DNA of 55,772 bases from Bradyrhizobium sp. ORS 375 (GTDB lineage Bacteria; Pseudomonadota; Alphaproteobacteria; Rhizobiales; Xanthobacteraceae): the NCBI RefSeq assembly GCF_000239775.1, contig NZ_CAFI01000453.1, positions 1 through 55,772 of the forward strand, written 5' to 3'. Positions 11,761 to 21,708 of this stretch are shown here, one piece after another. A program made the position numbers and the translations under genes. Each line of letters starts with the position of its first letter. The stretch's first letter is position 1. The notes below the pieces were generated by a model, which worked only from the letters and a program-made list of their open reading frames with translations, did not search any database and had not been told where the DNA came from.

Positions 11761-13788
11761 TCAGTCGGCGCGCGCCCGGATGATGTTGCGCATGGCCGCA
11801 TCGGCCACGGTCGCCGGCGTGATGCCGAACTCGCGGTACAGCACATCGGCCGGCGCCGAGGCACCGAAGCCGTGCATGCCGACGAACTCGCCGGCATCGC
11901 CGAGCCAGCGCGCCCACTCGCCTTCGATCGCGGCCTCGACCCCGATGCGCGGCGCCTTGCCGAGCACCTCGGCGCGATACTCCGCGCTCTGCTTGCGGAA
12001 CAGTTCGAAGCACGGCGCCGAGACCACCGCCGCATGGACGCCTTCGGCCTCAAGCAGCTTGGCCGCGTCCAGCGCGATCGCCACCTCCGAGCCGGTCGCG
12101 ATCAGCGTCACGTCGCGGCCGGCTTCCGGCTCGATCACCACGTAGGCGCCGAGCGCCACCTTGTTGTGATCGGAGGCCTCGGTGCGGAAGGCCGGCAGCG
12201 CCTGGCGCGACAGGCAGAGCACCGACGGCGACGTCTCGGCGCGCAGCGCGCAGTCCCAGGCTTCCGCCGTCTCGACCGCATCCGCCGGGCGGAACACCAG
12301 CAGGTTCGGAATGGCCCGAAGGCTGGGGACATGCTCGACCGGCTGGTGCGTCGGGCCGTCCTCGCCGAGGCCGATGGAGTCGTGCGTCATCACGTGGATG
12401 ACGCGGATGCCCATCAGCGCGGCGAGACGGATCGCCGGACGGTTGTAGTCGGCGAACGCGAGGAAGGTGCCGCCATAGGGAATGAAGCCGCCATGCAGCG
12501 CGATGCCGTTCATCGCCGCCGCCATCGCGTGCTCGCGCACACCATAGTGGATGTAGTTGCCGTCCATGGTCGAAGGCGTCACCGACTTGTGCGTCTTTGC
12601 CTTGGTCAGGTTGGAGTGGGTCAGATCGGCCGAGCCGCCGAGCAGGTTGGGCAGCACCGTCGCGATCACGTCGATGACGTTCTGCGACGCCTGGCGGGTC
12701 GCGATCTTCGGCCGCTCGGCGGTGAGTTGCGCAATGAACTGCGCCATCCGTTCGGTATAGGCCGCGGGCAGCTTCTTGTTCAGCGCATCATGACAGGGCG
12801 AACGGTCCGACGTGCAGAGCTTGCGCGCACGCTCCTTCCAGGCCTGGCGCACGCTGCGGCCGCGCGCGCCGATCTCGCGCCAGCTCACGAGCACGTCTGC
12901 AGGGACCTCGAACGGGCGATGCGGCCAATGCAGCGCGGCGCGGGTCTTCTCGACCTCCTCGGGACCGAGCGGTGCCCCATGCGCCTTCTCCGAGCCCTGC
13001 CGCCCGGGCGAGCCGAAGCCGATGGTGGTGCGGCAGGCGATCATGCTGGGACGGTCGCTGTTCCGTGCGGCAGCGATGGCCGCTTCAATCGCTGCGGGAT
13101 CATGGCCATCGATGCGGGACGTCGCCCAACCCGAGGCCGCGAAGCGCGCGAGCTGATCGTCGGAGCAGGCCAGCCCGGTCGAGCCGTCGATCGAGATGCC
13201 GTTGTCGTCGAACAGAACAATCAGCCGGTTGAGCCGGAGATGACCGGCCAGCGAGATCGCCTCGTGGCTGATGCCTTCCATCAGGCAGCCATCGCCGGCG
13301 ATCACATAGGTGTAGTGATCGACCAGGTCGTCGCCATAGCGCGCGTTCATCAGGCGCTCGGCGACAGCCATGCCGACCGCGGTAGCAATGCCCTGCCCCA
13401 GCGGACCCGTGGTCGTCTCGACGCCCGGGGTGTGGCCATATTCCGGATGGCCCGGCGTCTTGGCGCCCCATTGCCGGAACGCCTTGATCTCGTCGATCGT
13501 CACCGCCTCGTAGCCGGTGAGATGCAGCAGCGCATAGAGCAGCATCGAGCCGTGGCCGGCCGACAGCACGAAGCGGTCGCGATCGGGCCAGGCCGGATCG
13601 GCCGGGTCGAACTTCATAAAGCGGGAGAACAGCACGGTGGCGACGTCGGCCATGCCCATCGGCATGCCCGGGTGGCCCGACTTCGCCTTCTCCACCGCGT
13701 CAATCGCGAGGAACCGGATGGCATTCGCCATCTCGGCATGCGCCGGATCAGCCTTCGCGGCAGACTTTTGCAGAGCGGTGGCGGTCAT
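11761..13788 (-). CDS. cbbT: Transketolase
   Basis: The thiamin-diphosphate enzyme of 675 residues moves two-carbon units in the regeneration phase of the Calvin cycle. The ThDP motif runs from [13 protein letters not shown] to LFDDN; other landmarks are the N-terminal [19 protein letters not shown] and the [17 protein letters not shown] segment. The stop is normal and the length is near the usual 660-680. Its start overlaps the cbbP stop (ATGA, 13785-13788), so the two are translationally coupled. Confidence 0.97.
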   Translation of the reverse strand: MTATALQKSAAKADPAHAEMANAIRFLAIDAVEKAKSGHPGMPMGMADVATVLFSRFMKFDPADPAWPDRDRFVLSAGHGSMLLYALLHLTGYEAVTIDEIKAFRQWGAKTPGHPEYGHTPGVETTTGPLGQGIATAVGMAVAERLMNARYGDDLVDHYTYVIAGDGCLMEGISHEAISLAGHLRLNRLIVLFDDNGISIDGSTGLACSDDQLARFAASGWATSRIDGHDPAAIEAAIAAARNSDRPSMIACRTTIGFGSPGRQGSEKAHGAPLGPEEVEKTRAALHWPHRPFEVPADVLVSWREIGARGRSVRQAWKERARKLCTSDRSPCHDALNKKLPAAYTERMAQFIAQLTAERPKIATRQASQNVIDVIATVLPNLLGGSADLTHSNLTKAKTHKSVTPSTMDGNYIHYGVREHAMAAAMNGIALHGGFIPYGGTFLAFADYNRPAIRLAALMGIRVIHVMTHDSIGLGEDGPTHQPVEHVPSLRAIPNLLVFRPADAVETAEAWDCALRAETSPSVLCLSRQALPAFRTEASDHNKVALGAYVVIEPEAGRDVTLIATGSEVAIALDAAKLLEAEGVHAAVVSAPCFELFRKQSAEYRAEVLGKAPRIGVEAAIEGEWARWLGDAGEFVGMHGFGASAPADVLYREFGITPATVADAAMRNIIRARAD

Positions 13789-14660
13789 AGCGTGCGCCTC
13801 TTTCGGTCCATCAGTTGCATGATCATCGGAGTGAGAATGAGCTGCATGGCGAGATCGAGCTTCGAGCCATGGATCACGATCGAATTGGCGCGCGACATGA
13901 AGCTGCCCTGGATCATGGAGAGCAGGTAAGGGAAATCGATGCCGCGCGGGTTCTTGAGGCGGATCACGACCATCGACTCGTCGGGCGTCGGGATCCAGCG
14001 CGCGATGAAAGGATTCGACGTGTCGACCGTCGGCACGCGCTGGAAGTTGATGTCGGTCTCGGAGAATTGCGGGATGATGTAGTTCACGTAGTCCGGCATG
14101 CGCCGCAGGATCGTGTCGGTGACCGCCTCGGTGGTGTAGCCTCGCGAGGCACGGTCGCGATGCAGCTTCTGGATCCATTCGAGATTCATCACCGGCACGA
14201 CGCCGATCTTCAGGTCGGCATGCTGCGCGATGTTGACCTTCTCGGTGACGACGGCGCCGTGCAGGCCTTCGTAGAACAGAAGATCGGAGTCCGCCGGCAG
14301 CTGTGTCCACTCGGTGAAGGTGCCGGGGCGCGCATCGTAGAGCCGCGCCTCCTCCTCGTCGTGGACGTAGTGGCGCGTGGTGCCCGTTCCCGTTTCCGAG
14401 TAGTCGCGGAACGTCTTCTCGAGCTCCTCGAACAGGTTGGTGTCGGGACTGAAATGGCTGAAGTGCTTGTTGCCGCGCTCGGCCTCCTCGACCATCTTGC
14501 GGCGCATCTCCTCGCGATTGTAGCGGTGGAAGGCGTCGCCCTCGATATAGGCGGCCTTGACGTTCTCGCGGCGGAAGATGTTCTCGAAGGTCTTCTTGAC
14601 CGAGGTGGTGCCCGCACCGGACGAGCCCGTGATCGAGATGATGGGATGACGACGTGACAT
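13785..14660 (-). CDS. cbbP: Phosphoribulokinase (bacterial class I)
   Basis: The product of 291 residues phosphorylates ribulose-5-phosphate to ribulose-1,5-bisphosphate. It has the nucleotide-binding loop [15 protein letters not shown] near the N-terminus, the substrate motif [16 protein letters not shown], and [10 protein letters not shown] with a conserved Glu. The sequence is the proteobacterial, roughly 290-residue octameric type. GGAG precedes the start. It follows cbbF after a 50-bp gap and overlaps cbbT by 4 bases. Confidence 0.97.
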   Translation of the reverse strand: MSRRHPIISITGSSGAGTTSVKKTFENIFRRENVKAAYIEGDAFHRYNREEMRRKMVEEAERGNKHFSHFSPDTNLFEELEKTFRDYSETGTGTTRHYVHDEEEARLYDARPGTFTEWTQLPADSDLLFYEGLHGAVVTEKVNIAQHADLKIGVVPVMNLEWIQKLHRDRASRGYTTEAVTDTILRRMPDYVNYIIPQFSETDINFQRVPTVDTSNPFIARWIPTPDESMVVIRLKNPRGIDFPYLLSMIQGSFMSRANSIVIHGSKLDLAMQLILTPMIMQLMDRKRRTL

Positions 14661-14710
14661 GATTTTTCTCCGGACGTCTTGCCGAGCCGGGGAGGCTCAG
14701 CAGCGCGCGC

Positions 14711-15760
14711 TCAGCGGAACAGGCCGCGGCGGGCGAACAAGGGCGCATCGCTGGTTTCGAACAGCGGCTCGACGCCTTCGTGCAGCTGGTCGACATCGCG
14801 CACCAGGCGGACGTCGCCCATGATCAGCGGCGCGCGCTGATGCGGCGAGCGCGCCGACAATTCGAGAATGCGCGCGCGGCCGCTCGACGCGGAGCCGCCG
14901 GCCCATTCCATGATCAGCGCCATCGGATGCGCTTCGTACACCAGTCGCAGCCGGCCCTCGCGATAACCGGGCCGCGAGTCCGCTGGATACAGGAACACGC
15001 CGCCGCGCATCAGGATGCGATAGGCCTCCGCCACCAGCGAGGCGATCCAGCGCATGTTGAAGTCACGGCCGCGCGGGCCGGCGGCGCCCGACAGGCATTC
15101 GTCGACATAGTTGCGGACCGTGCCGCTCCAGTGCCGGCGGTTCGAGGCGTTGATCGCGAATTCCGGCGTATCCTGCGGGATGCGGATGCCGGACTTGGCG
15201 AGGATGAACTCGTGCAGGGTCGGATGCAGGACGTAGAGATCAACCCGACGGTCGATCGCGAGCACCAGGCAGGTCTGCGGGCCGTAGACGAAGAAGCCGG
15301 CGGCACGCTGCGCGGTACCGGGCTCGAAGAAGCTGGAGAGCACGTCGCGGCCGCGCGGCCGGATCGAGAAGATGGTGCCGACCGAGATGTTGTTCTGCAG
15401 ATTCGAGGAGCCGTCGAGCGGATCGATCGCGACGCAAAGTGGGGCAGCCTCGTTGACCGTTTCCGGCCGGTCGACCTCTTCGGACAGGATGCCGGCGACC
15501 GGCGCCCGGCGCAGCGCGTCGCGCATCAGATTGTCGGCGACGATATCAAGCGTCTTCTGGATGTCGCCGTCGGTGTTGACGGTGGCGGCGCCTTCGTCCA
15601 CGCCAGACAGCGGGGCGATGGCGATCTGCCGCGCGAGCTCGCGGGCGGCGTCGGCGAGGGCCTCGATGACCGCAGCACAATCGGCGTCCGCGCCCTGCGC
15701 CGCCAGATGAGCCTGCAATGTCTGGTGATGATCCGTCTCGTGATTCATGGGCAGATTCAT
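14711..15760 (-). CDS. cbbF: Fructose-1,6-bisphosphatase class 1
   Basis: The product of 349 residues hydrolyses fructose-1,6-bisphosphate (and usually sedoheptulose-1,7-bisphosphate) to drive the Calvin cycle. The metal sites are seen in [11 protein letters not shown] and the lithium-sensitive phosphatase motif [22 protein letters not shown]; the sugar-phosphate region is in [24 protein letters not shown]. Two starts compete. ATG 15760 has GGGAG 6 bases upstream and is chosen; ATG 15778 has AGGAG only 3 bases away. It is the first gene of the cbb operon, divergent from cbbR. Confidence 0.94.
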   Translation of the reverse strand: MNLPMNHETDHHQTLQAHLAAQGADADCAAVIEALADAARELARQIAIAPLSGVDEGAATVNTDGDIQKTLDIVADNLMRDALRRAPVAGILSEEVDRPETVNEAAPLCVAIDPLDGSSNLQNNISVGTIFSIRPRGRDVLSSFFEPGTAQRAAGFFVYGPQTCLVLAIDRRVDLYVLHPTLHEFILAKSGIRIPQDTPEFAINASNRRHWSGTVRNYVDECLSGAAGPRGRDFNMRWIASLVAEAYRILMRGGVFLYPADSRPGYREGRLRLVYEAHPMALIMEWAGGSASSGRARILELSARSPHQRAPLIMGDVRLVRDVDQLHEGVEPLFETSDAPLFARRGLFR

Positions 15761-15873
15761 GGGCCACTCCCTCGCCATCAGCTCCTCTGAAGGGAACTTG
15801 ATGAAGCCGCACGAAAGCGTCGTGCCGCGCTGCTATCAACACTCGATTTGCCTGATTAGGGAAATTTCATTAT

Positions 15874-15890
15874 CTTTGGATAGACCAAAG
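15874..15890. promoter_or_regulatory. Inverted repeat in the cbbF-cbbR spacer, candidate CbbR site
   Basis: CTTTGG-N5-CCAAAG is a perfect 6-bp inverted repeat in the 164-bp divergent spacer. LysR regulators bind imperfect palindromes containing T-N11-A in such positions. The assignment to CbbR is inferred from location. Confidence 0.45.
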
Positions 15891-15924
15891 TTTTACTTAT
15901 GCGAACGATATCATGGAGGGTTCC

Positions 15925-16845
15925 GTGAGCCGGCACTTCTCTCGCGACCTCACCATCCGCCAGCTTCGCGCCCTGGTCGCGGTGCAAAACTCCGGCTCGG
16001 TGACGTCCGCGGCCGGTCGCTTGAACCTGACCCAGCCGGCCGTGACGCTGCAGATTCGCAATCTCCAGGAGCTCGCCGGGCTGCCGCTGATTCAGCGCAC
16101 CACCGACGGCATGATCCTGACCGAGGCTGGGCGGAGCGTGCTCGCGCTGGCCGAGCGCGTCGAGGCCGCGCTGCAGGATTGCGAGCAGGCGCTCGACATT
16201 CTCGCCGGCCGCAGCGGCGGCCGGGTGGCGATCGGCGCGGTCTCGACCGCGAAATATTTCGTACCGTTCGCGATTGCGGAGTTTTCGCGGCGCTTCCCCA
16301 AGATCGACGTCACCCTGCGGATCGGCAACCGCGACAGCCTGCGCGAGGCGCTGCGCGGCTATGACCTCGACATCGCCATCATGGGCCGCCCGCCGGCCGA
16401 CATTCCCGTCGACATGCGCCCGTTCGGCAAGCATCCGCATGTCATCATCGCGCCGGCGGGCCACCGTCTTGCCCGCCGCAAGCGCATCGCCGCCGATGAC
16501 CTCGCCGGCGAGGTGTTCATCACCCGCGAACCGGGCTCGGGAACCCGGCTGCTGATGGAGACGTACTTCGCCAAGCACGGCCTCCAGCCCAAGACCAGCA
16601 TGGAGATGGACAGCAACGAGACCATCAAGCAGGCGGTGATCGCCGGCCTCGGCATCGCCTTCATCTCGCAGCACACGGTGGCCCATGAGCTCGGCGAAGG
16701 GCGGCTGGTGACGCTGAAGGTGGTGGGCCTGCCGATCATCCGGCAATGGCATGCCGTGCGGCGGGCCGACAAGCTGCTGCTGCCGCCGGCGCAGGCGATG
16801 CTCGACTTCTTCGGCAAGGAGGGCGCGCGGTTTCTGCCCCGCTGA
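15925..16845 (+). CDS. cbbR: LysR-type Calvin-cycle regulator CbbR
   Basis: The product of 306 residues has a LysR helix-turn-helix (LTIRQLRALVAVQNSGSVTS, AAGRLNLTQPAVTLQIRNLQ) followed by the effector domain, including the GNRDSLREALRGYDLDIAIMGRPP segment typical of CbbR. In other autotrophs CbbR senses metabolites such as RuBP or NADPH and activates the cbb operon. It is divergent from cbbF, as is usual. GTG 15925 has GGAGGG 4 bases upstream and gives MSRHFSRDLTIRQLR; ATG 15913, four codons earlier, has no ribosome site. Confidence 0.93.
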   Translation: MSRHFSRDLTIRQLRALVAVQNSGSVTSAAGRLNLTQPAVTLQIRNLQELAGLPLIQRTTDGMILTEAGRSVLALAERVEAALQDCEQALDILAGRSGGRVAIGAVSTAKYFVPFAIAEFSRRFPKIDVTLRIGNRDSLREALRGYDLDIAIMGRPPADIPVDMRPFGKHPHVIIAPAGHRLARRKRIAADDLAGEVFITREPGSGTRLLMETYFAKHGLQPKTSMEMDSNETIKQAVIAGLGIAFISQHTVAHELGEGRLVTLKVVGLPIIRQWHAVRRADKLLLPPAQAMLDFFGKEGARFLPR

Positions 16846-16847
16846 GC

Positions 16848-16875
16848 GCGACACCGGACGCCTTTGCGGTGTCGC
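16848..16875. terminator. Hairpin between convergent cbbR and bchJ
   Basis: A perfect 9-bp stem (GCGACACCG at 16848-16856, CGGTGTCGC at 16867-16875) has a 10-base loop. It sits between the two converging stop codons, so it may serve both strands. There is no strong T tract. Confidence 0.5.
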
Positions 16876-16893
16876 ATCTGGCATGGCAGCGCC

Positions 16894-17586
16894 TTACCAA
16901 TCGATCTCGAAGCGGCAGGCGGAGTCGCCCATGGCCTCGCAACTGACCTCGCGCGCCCGCGCATTCCGATGCACGAGGCGAGCAAACAGCGTTTCGAAGG
17001 TTGCGGCGTAGAAGTCGCAGATCGGGTGGTCTGGCCCCTGCCCGCGGCACAGCGGACAATGGCTGATCTCGTAGATGGTGGGCCGCCCCGGACGGGCGGT
17101 GAAGACGCCGGTGCCGGCGAAGGTCCAGGCATGCGCCGAGATCGCGCGCGACAAGGCATGGCTGGCGAGGCGCGCCGGCAGCAGCCGCAGAACGCGCTGG
17201 GCGGGCCTGGGAATGCGGTGGGCGAGCAGATAGAGCGCGGTCAACTGTCCCGCCTTGAAGCTCACCGCGCGGGCGGCATCGTCGTCCAGCGTGGCCCTGA
17301 GGGCGCGATACAGACGGATGACTTCCGTCTCATCCACCATGTCGGCAGGCGGCGACGCGAGATATGGCTCAAGCCGCGCGGCCGCGAAGACACGGCGCGC
17401 GTCCCGGCCGCCGCGCAGCAGCCGCAAGGCCTCCGCGGTCTGGATGATCGCATTGGGGCCGATGCGGCCTGTGTCTGACTGATGATTGAAGCTGGCCGTG
17501 TGCCTGCCACCGTCCTTCGAGACGCCCGCCTCCGGCGGGCTCCTCAGGACGAGGTCTGAATGTGAGGCGCGGTCCACAACGCTCAT
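16894..17586 (-). CDS. bchJ: BchJ, V4R-domain protein of bacteriochlorophyll synthesis
   Basis: The product has 230 residues. From RIGPNAIIQTAEALRLLRG onward it matches the BchJ family, with the C-terminal V4R domain (ISHCPLCRGQGPDHPICDFYAATFETLF, CEAMGDSACRFEIDW) and clustered Cys residues. BchJ was first assigned as the 4-vinyl reductase; later work suggests it acts as a carrier or helper for divinyl intermediates, so the precise role is uncertain. The start at 17586 has GGGGAG 7 bases upstream. Residues 12-27 are encoded by a palindromic repeat and are not part of the conserved domain. It is the last gene of the bchF-to-bchJ operon, after bchE. Confidence 0.9.
   Translation of the reverse strand: MSVVDRASHSDLVLRSPPEAGVSKDGGRHTASFNHQSDTGRIGPNAIIQTAEALRLLRGGRDARRVFAAARLEPYLASPPADMVDETEVIRLYRALRATLDDDAARAVSFKAGQLTALYLLAHRIPRPAQRVLRLLPARLASHALSRAISAHAWTFAGTGVFTARPGRPTIYEISHCPLCRGQGPDHPICDFYAATFETLFARLVHRNARAREVSCEAMGDSACRFEIDW
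17511..17554. repeat. Palindromic repeat copy inside the bchJ coding region
   Basis: An outer inverted repeat CGTCCT/AGGACG flanks an inner CCCGCC/GGCGGG stem with TCGAGAC and CTCCTC side elements. It resembles the common rhizobial intergenic element (CCTTCGAGACGC...CTCCTCAGG), recalled from memory. It lies in frame near the start of bchJ and is translated as about 15 residues. Confidence 0.75.
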
Positions 17587-17597
17587 GGTACTGCTCC

Positions 17598-17643
17598 CCT
17601 CATGGTGAGGAGCGCCGCTTGCGGCGCGTCTCGAACCATGAGG
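17598..17643. repeat. Palindromic repeat copy between bchE and bchJ
   Basis: The outer inverted repeat CCTCATGGT/ACCATGAGG and inner GCGCCGC/GCGGCGC form a long hairpin. It shares the CTCGAA/TCGAGAC-type and GAGGAGCG elements with the copy inside bchJ, 44 bp away. Its bchJ-proximal edge supplies the GGGGAG ribosome binding site of bchJ. Confidence 0.75.
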
Positions 17644-17742
17644 CCCCGAATGGTGCGGCATTCATGAACGCTTTCAGCGGCGCGATCCGAGGCGGCGGCA
17701 GCGCGCGGCAGCTGAAGATGCTGGGCGCGCGTGCCGTGCATG

Positions 17743-19347
17743 TCAGTGCACCCGCGTTTCGGCCTCGTCGCTCATCTGCTCGGTGCCGCCGCCGCAGGCC
17801 ATCACCTGCGCCTGCTGCGGTCCGGTCAGCTTGCGATTATGGCTCGTCTTCCATTCGACCTTGCCCGGCTCGGCGCGCTTGCGCGAGGTGTCGAAGCCGA
17901 AATCGACCTTGCCCTTGGATTGCGGCCCCCAATAATTGACGCGGCCGAGATCGTAGAATTTGCGCTCGAAGCCGGACTTGAGGAACGCCTTGAGGCAGCC
18001 GAGCAGATAGCGGCGGCGCTCGCCGGAGCCGGCCCAGGGGTATGAGAACAGCGCCTTGTGCATGTAGAAGCGGCGGTAGTTGTTCATCACGCCGTCGAGC
18101 AGCTCGCCGCGATCCATCGCATCGGGCTTCATGATCGGGGTGACGAAATTGTACTTCTCGTAGTCGAAGATCTCGACCTTGTCGCCGAGGTCGCGGAACA
18201 GGTCGGAGAACGGCCAGGGCGTGTACATCGCCCAGTTTGCGAGATCCGGCTTCCAGTCGCGCGCCATCTGGTAGGTCTCTTCCAGCGTCTCCCGGGTCTC
18301 GTTCTCCAGCCCGACGATGAACTGCGCCTCGACGACGATGCCGGCATCGCGCAACAGCTGAATCGCTTTCTTGTTCTGCGCGACCGTGGTCTCCTTATTG
18401 AAGCGGTCGAGCTTCATCTGCGCCGCGGCCTCGGTGCCGAGCGAAACGTGGATCAAGCCGGCCTTGCGATACAGCGGCAGCAGCGCCTCGTCGCGCAGGA
18501 TGTCGGTGACGCGGGTGTTGATGCCCCAGAGGATCTTGAGGTCGCGGCGGATCAGCTCCTCGCAGAAGGCGACGAACTTCTTCTTGTTGATGGTCGGCTC
18601 CTCGTCGGCGAGGATGAAGAAGCCGACATCGTGCTCACGCATCAGGGTCTCGATCTCGTCGACCACCTTCTTCGGATCACGGATGCGGTAATCGCGCCAG
18701 AACTTCCACTGCGAGCAGAAGCTGCAGGTGAACGGACAGCCGCGCGCCATGTTGGGAATGGCGACGCGTTTGTTCATCGGGATGTAGATGTATTTGCTCC
18801 ATTCGAGCACGCTCCAGTCGGGCGTGATCGCATCGAGGTTCTTCACCGTTGGCGCCGCCACGGTGGCGACCACCTCGGTGCCGTCGCGATAGGCGATGCC
18901 CTTGATGCCGCGGCGGTCGTTGGCCCAGCGGCCGTCCTCGCGGGCGCGCATCAGGTCGACGATGATCTCCTCGCCCTCGCCGCGCACGATGGCGTCGATC
19001 CACGGCGCTTCCGTCAGCACCTGCTGATACATGAAGGTGGCGTGGATGCCGCCGAGCACGGTCAGCGCATCCGGGTGCTCTTCCTTCGCGATCTCCAGCA
19101 GCCGCTCGGCCTTGTAGATCGAAGGCGTAATCGCGGTGCAGCCGATGACGTCAGGCTTCTCAGCTCGCAGGATGGCGCGGACCTGCTCCTCGGAGAGGTC
19201 GTTGGTCATCGCATCGATGAAGCGGAGATCGGTGAAGCCGGCCGCCTTCAGCGCGCCGGAGATATAGGCCGCCCAGGCGGGCGGCCAATTGCCGGCGATC
19301 TCGGCCCCGCCGGAGTGATAATTCGGATGCAGCAACAAGATCCGCAC
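17743..19347 (-). CDS. bchE: Anaerobic Mg-protoporphyrin IX monomethyl ester cyclase BchE
   Basis: The product of 534 residues is a radical SAM and cobalamin enzyme that forms the isocyclic ring E without oxygen, taking the oxygen atom from water. The N-terminal B12-binding-like fold ([49 protein letters not shown]) precedes the radical SAM core with Cys204, Cys208 and Cys211 in CPFTCSFC. The C-terminal region is BchE-specific. It lies 99 bp after hemA; that gap holds a double PpsR-type operator, so it may have its own promoter. The aerobic equivalent, acsF, is three genes upstream. Confidence 0.96.
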   Translation of the reverse strand: MRILLLHPNYHSGGAEIAGNWPPAWAAYISGALKAAGFTDLRFIDAMTNDLSEEQVRAILRAEKPDVIGCTAITPSIYKAERLLEIAKEEHPDALTVLGGIHATFMYQQVLTEAPWIDAIVRGEGEEIIVDLMRAREDGRWANDRRGIKGIAYRDGTEVVATVAAPTVKNLDAITPDWSVLEWSKYIYIPMNKRVAIPNMARGCPFTCSFCSQWKFWRDYRIRDPKKVVDEIETLMREHDVGFFILADEEPTINKKKFVAFCEELIRRDLKILWGINTRVTDILRDEALLPLYRKAGLIHVSLGTEAAAQMKLDRFNKETTVAQNKKAIQLLRDAGIVVEAQFIVGLENETRETLEETYQMARDWKPDLANWAMYTPWPFSDLFRDLGDKVEIFDYEKYNFVTPIMKPDAMDRGELLDGVMNNYRRFYMHKALFSYPWAGSGERRRYLLGCLKAFLKSGFERKFYDLGRVNYWGPQSKGKVDFGFDTSRKRAEPGKVEWKTSHNRKLTGPQQAQVMACGGGTEQMSDEAETRVH

Positions 19348-19364
19348 GGCGTCCTCCCCCGATT

Positions 19365-19412
19365 ATCAATTTGTCCAATCATCCTAACGTCAAGTTTGAT
19401 TGACAAATTGAT
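19365..19412. repeat. 11-bp inverted repeat around the bchE operator
   Basis: ATCAATTTGTC at 19365-19375 and its exact complement GACAAATTGAT at 19402-19412 are separated by 26 bp in the hemA-bchE gap. The arms overlap the two outer half-sites of the double PpsR-type operator. Confidence 0.8.
19372..19405. promoter_or_regulatory. Double PpsR-type operator upstream of bchE
   Basis: There are two 18-bp boxes with a 16-bp period. TGT-N12-ACG is at 19372-19389, and CGTCAA-N6-TTGACA at 19388-19405 reads TGTCAATCAAACTTGACG on the bchE strand. PpsR/CrtJ proteins recognise TGT-N12-ACA. The site ends 25 bp before the bchE start codon. An almost parallel arrangement occurs upstream of aerR. Confidence 0.7.
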
Positions 19413-19446
19413 CTGGCTCAAACGCCGCGCGAATAGCGCTCAGCGC

Positions 19447-20658
19447 TCAAGCCGCCAAGGCGAGGCCCATCTCGGCCCAGATCTCCGACAGCGCCGAGAC
19501 CAGATGCTCGATGTCCGCGTCGGAGTGATAGGGCGACGGTGTGATGCGCAGCCGTTCGGTGCCGCGCGGCACCGTCGGGTAGTTGATCGGCTGCACATAG
19601 ATGCCGTAGCGGTCGAGCAGGATGTCGCTGATGCGCTTGCACAGCACGGGGTCGCGCACCATCACCGGCACGATGTGGCTGGGGTTATCGAGATGGCTGA
19701 CGCCCGCTTCATCCAGACGCCGGCGCAGCCGGGCGACGCGATCCTGATGCCGGGCGCGCTCGTGGTTGCTGGCCTTGAGATGTCGGATGCTCGTCAGCGC
19801 CCCCGCGGCGACCGCCGGCGGCAGCGAACTGGAGAAGATGAATCCGGAGGCGAAGCTGCGGACGAAGTCGCAGACGGTGTTCGAGGCCGTGATGTAGCCG
19901 CCGATCACGCCAAACGCCTTGGCAAGCGTCCCCTCGATGACGGTCAGGCGGTGGGCCACGCCGTCCCGCTCGGAGATGCCGCCGCCGCGCGGGCCGTACA
20001 GGCCGACGGCGTGGACCTCGTCGAGATAGGTCATGGCGTTGAACTCGTCCGCGACGTCGCAGATGTCCGAGATCGGCGAGATGTCGCCGTCCATCGAATA
20101 GACGCTCTCGAACGCGATCAGCTTCGGCACCTTCGGATCGAGATCCGACAGCTTGTCGCGGAGATCGGCGACGTCGTTGTGGCGCCAGATCCGGGTCTCG
20201 CAGCGACTGTGGCGGATGCCTTCGATCATCGAGGCGTGGTTGAGCTCGTCGGACAGGATCACGCAGCCGGGCATGCGCGAGGCCAAGGTCGACAGCGAGG
20301 TCCAGTTGGAGACGTAGCCGGAATTGAACAGAAGCGCCGCCTGCTTGCCATGGAGATCGGCGAGCTCCTCCTCGAGGAGGATGTGATAATGATTGGTGCC
20401 GCTGATGTTGCGGGTGCCGCCGGCGCCGGCGCCGCAGCGGTCGAGCGCCTCGTGCATCACCTCCAGCACCTTCGGATGCTGGCCCATGCCCAGATAGTCG
20501 TTGGAGCACCATACCGCGACGTCGCGTTCACCATGGGGGCCGCGATAGGTCGCAATCGGAAAGGCGCCCGCCTTGCGTTCGAGGTCGGCGAAGACGCGAT
20601 AGCGTCCTTCGCGCCGGAGACCGTCGAGCTGGCGGCGGAAATAGTCTTCGTAGTTCAT
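19447..20658 (-). CDS. hemA: 5-aminolevulinate synthase
   Basis: The product of 403 residues is a PLP enzyme that condenses glycine and succinyl-CoA, the entry step of tetrapyrrole synthesis in alphaproteobacteria. [28 protein letters not shown] is the usual N-terminus; [35 protein letters not shown] and the PLP lysine in [16 protein letters not shown] are present. GGGGAG precedes the start, which overlaps the puhE stop by 4 bases (ATGA). Its place inside the photosynthesis operon suggests a copy devoted to bacteriochlorophyll supply; a housekeeping copy may exist elsewhere. Confidence 0.97.
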   Translation of the reverse strand: MNYEDYFRRQLDGLRREGRYRVFADLERKAGAFPIATYRGPHGERDVAVWCSNDYLGMGQHPKVLEVMHEALDRCGAGAGGTRNISGTNHYHILLEEELADLHGKQAALLFNSGYVSNWTSLSTLASRMPGCVILSDELNHASMIEGIRHSRCETRIWRHNDVADLRDKLSDLDPKVPKLIAFESVYSMDGDISPISDICDVADEFNAMTYLDEVHAVGLYGPRGGGISERDGVAHRLTVIEGTLAKAFGVIGGYITASNTVCDFVRSFASGFIFSSSLPPAVAAGALTSIRHLKASNHERARHQDRVARLRRRLDEAGVSHLDNPSHIVPVMVRDPVLCKRISDILLDRYGIYVQPINYPTVPRGTERLRITPSPYHSDADIEHLVSALSEIWAEMGLALAA

Positions 20659-21695
20659 GGTACTCCCCCCTGTGCTGTCGTGTTCGGATCGACCGGCGGC
20701 GTGACCGACACCGCGGCCAGTCCGGTGATGGCTTGTGCCTGCGCGTCGGCGCGGGCCTGGCGATAGGCCTGGCGGAACTGCTCTTCGAGCCGCTGCCGCG
20801 CCAGCGCGGCGGCGGTCTTCTGCGCGGACATCGGGCGCTCCGCCTTCGGCGCGGCCGGCACGACTGCGAGCACCGGCCGGACCATCGGCGTCACCGGCGC
20901 CGGCACAGCTGCGGGAGCCGCGGCCACCGTCGCCATCGCGGGCTCCACCGGCGCGCTCCAGCGCCAGAGGTTGATGACCGGCATCGGCAGTGCCATGAAG
21001 CCGTGCTCGAGCAGGCCGAGTGCGATCAGCGAGGCCAGCAGCGACAGCGCCACGCCATCGAACGAGGATTTCGCGCCGAGCGCAGCAGCCGCGACCAGCA
21101 CGGTCGCGGTGGTCGCGGCGGCGATCGAGAACGGGAACAGCAGGTTGATCGACTTCTTGGCGAAGTAGCTGCGCATGAAGCGGACCTGCTTCGGCAGCAG
21201 CTCGTCGTTCAGCGTGCGGACGCCGAGAAACAGATTGATCTTGGCGCTCTGGCGCAGCACCAGCAGCGCGGCGAAGGTCCACCAGCTCAGCCGGTTCGGC
21301 GCGCCCGAGGTCACCGCGAACACGAGGCCCGCGGTCGCGATCAGCGCCAGCTCATGATAGGCGATCGCCTGCAGCGCAAAGCCGACGCGCGAAGCCGGCG
21401 TGCAATCGCGCGGGCACGGCTCTGGTCGCGGCCCGGTGATCCAGCCGGCGAGCAGCGACATCTCCACCGTGCCCCACAAGAGGATGGCGCAGGTGAAGGC
21501 GCAATAGGCATTGGCATCCGCGGCGGCCCGGCTCGACACCGCGACGCCCGACAGAGCCGCGACGAACGCCGCCGCCGTACCCCATTTGAACGCGGCCGGA
21601 TAGCGGGCGGCGAGCCCGACCAGCGCCAGTACGGCGCCGGTCGAGAACCACCAGACGAACACGACATAGGGAATGGCAATCGCGGTCGCGCCCAT
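20655..21695 (-). CDS. puhE: Photosynthetic complex assembly protein PuhE
   Basis: The product has 346 residues. The first 250 or so contain about seven hydrophobic membrane segments, ending in [21 protein letters not shown]. The remaining 95 are a Pro/Ala-rich linker and a basic helical tail ([24 protein letters not shown]), longer than the usual protein and probably cytoplasmic and flexible. PuhE affects reaction-centre and LH1 assembly in Rhodobacter. It follows acsF by 13 bases and overlaps hemA. Membrane topology is from hydrophobicity only. Confidence 0.88.
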   Translation of the reverse strand: MGATAIAIPYVVFVWWFSTGAVLALVGLAARYPAAFKWGTAAAFVAALSGVAVSSRAAADANAYCAFTCAILLWGTVEMSLLAGWITGPRPEPCPRDCTPASRVGFALQAIAYHELALIATAGLVFAVTSGAPNRLSWWTFAALLVLRQSAKINLFLGVRTLNDELLPKQVRFMRSYFAKKSINLLFPFSIAAATTATVLVAAAALGAKSSFDGVALSLLASLIALGLLEHGFMALPMPVINLWRWSAPVEPAMATVAAAPAAVPAPVTPMVRPVLAVVPAAPKAERPMSAQKTAAALARQRLEEQFRQAYRQARADAQAQAITGLAAVSVTPPVDPNTTAQGGVP

Positions 21696-21708
21696 GGCCG
21701 GCTCCTTG

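Noticed and set aside
13789-14796. Upstream extension of the cbbT frame through cbbP
   Set aside because: The extension is an out-of-frame reading of cbbP; cbbT has a proper start at 13788 overlapping the cbbP stop.
19388-19412. FNR/FixK box before bchE
   Set aside because: TTGAT-like pieces occur, but no complete TTGAT-N4-ATCAA can be assembled; the PpsR pattern explains the sequence better.
18058-20766. Long plus-strand open frame (about 900 codons) opposite bchE and hemA
   Set aside because: It is an antisense shadow of two well-identified genes in GC-rich DNA; its translation is His/Asp/Arg/Leu-rich with no recognisable domain.
20659-21282. Upstream extension of the hemA frame
   Set aside because: It is a shadow of puhE; the hemA start at 20658 has GGGGAG and a family-typical N-terminus.
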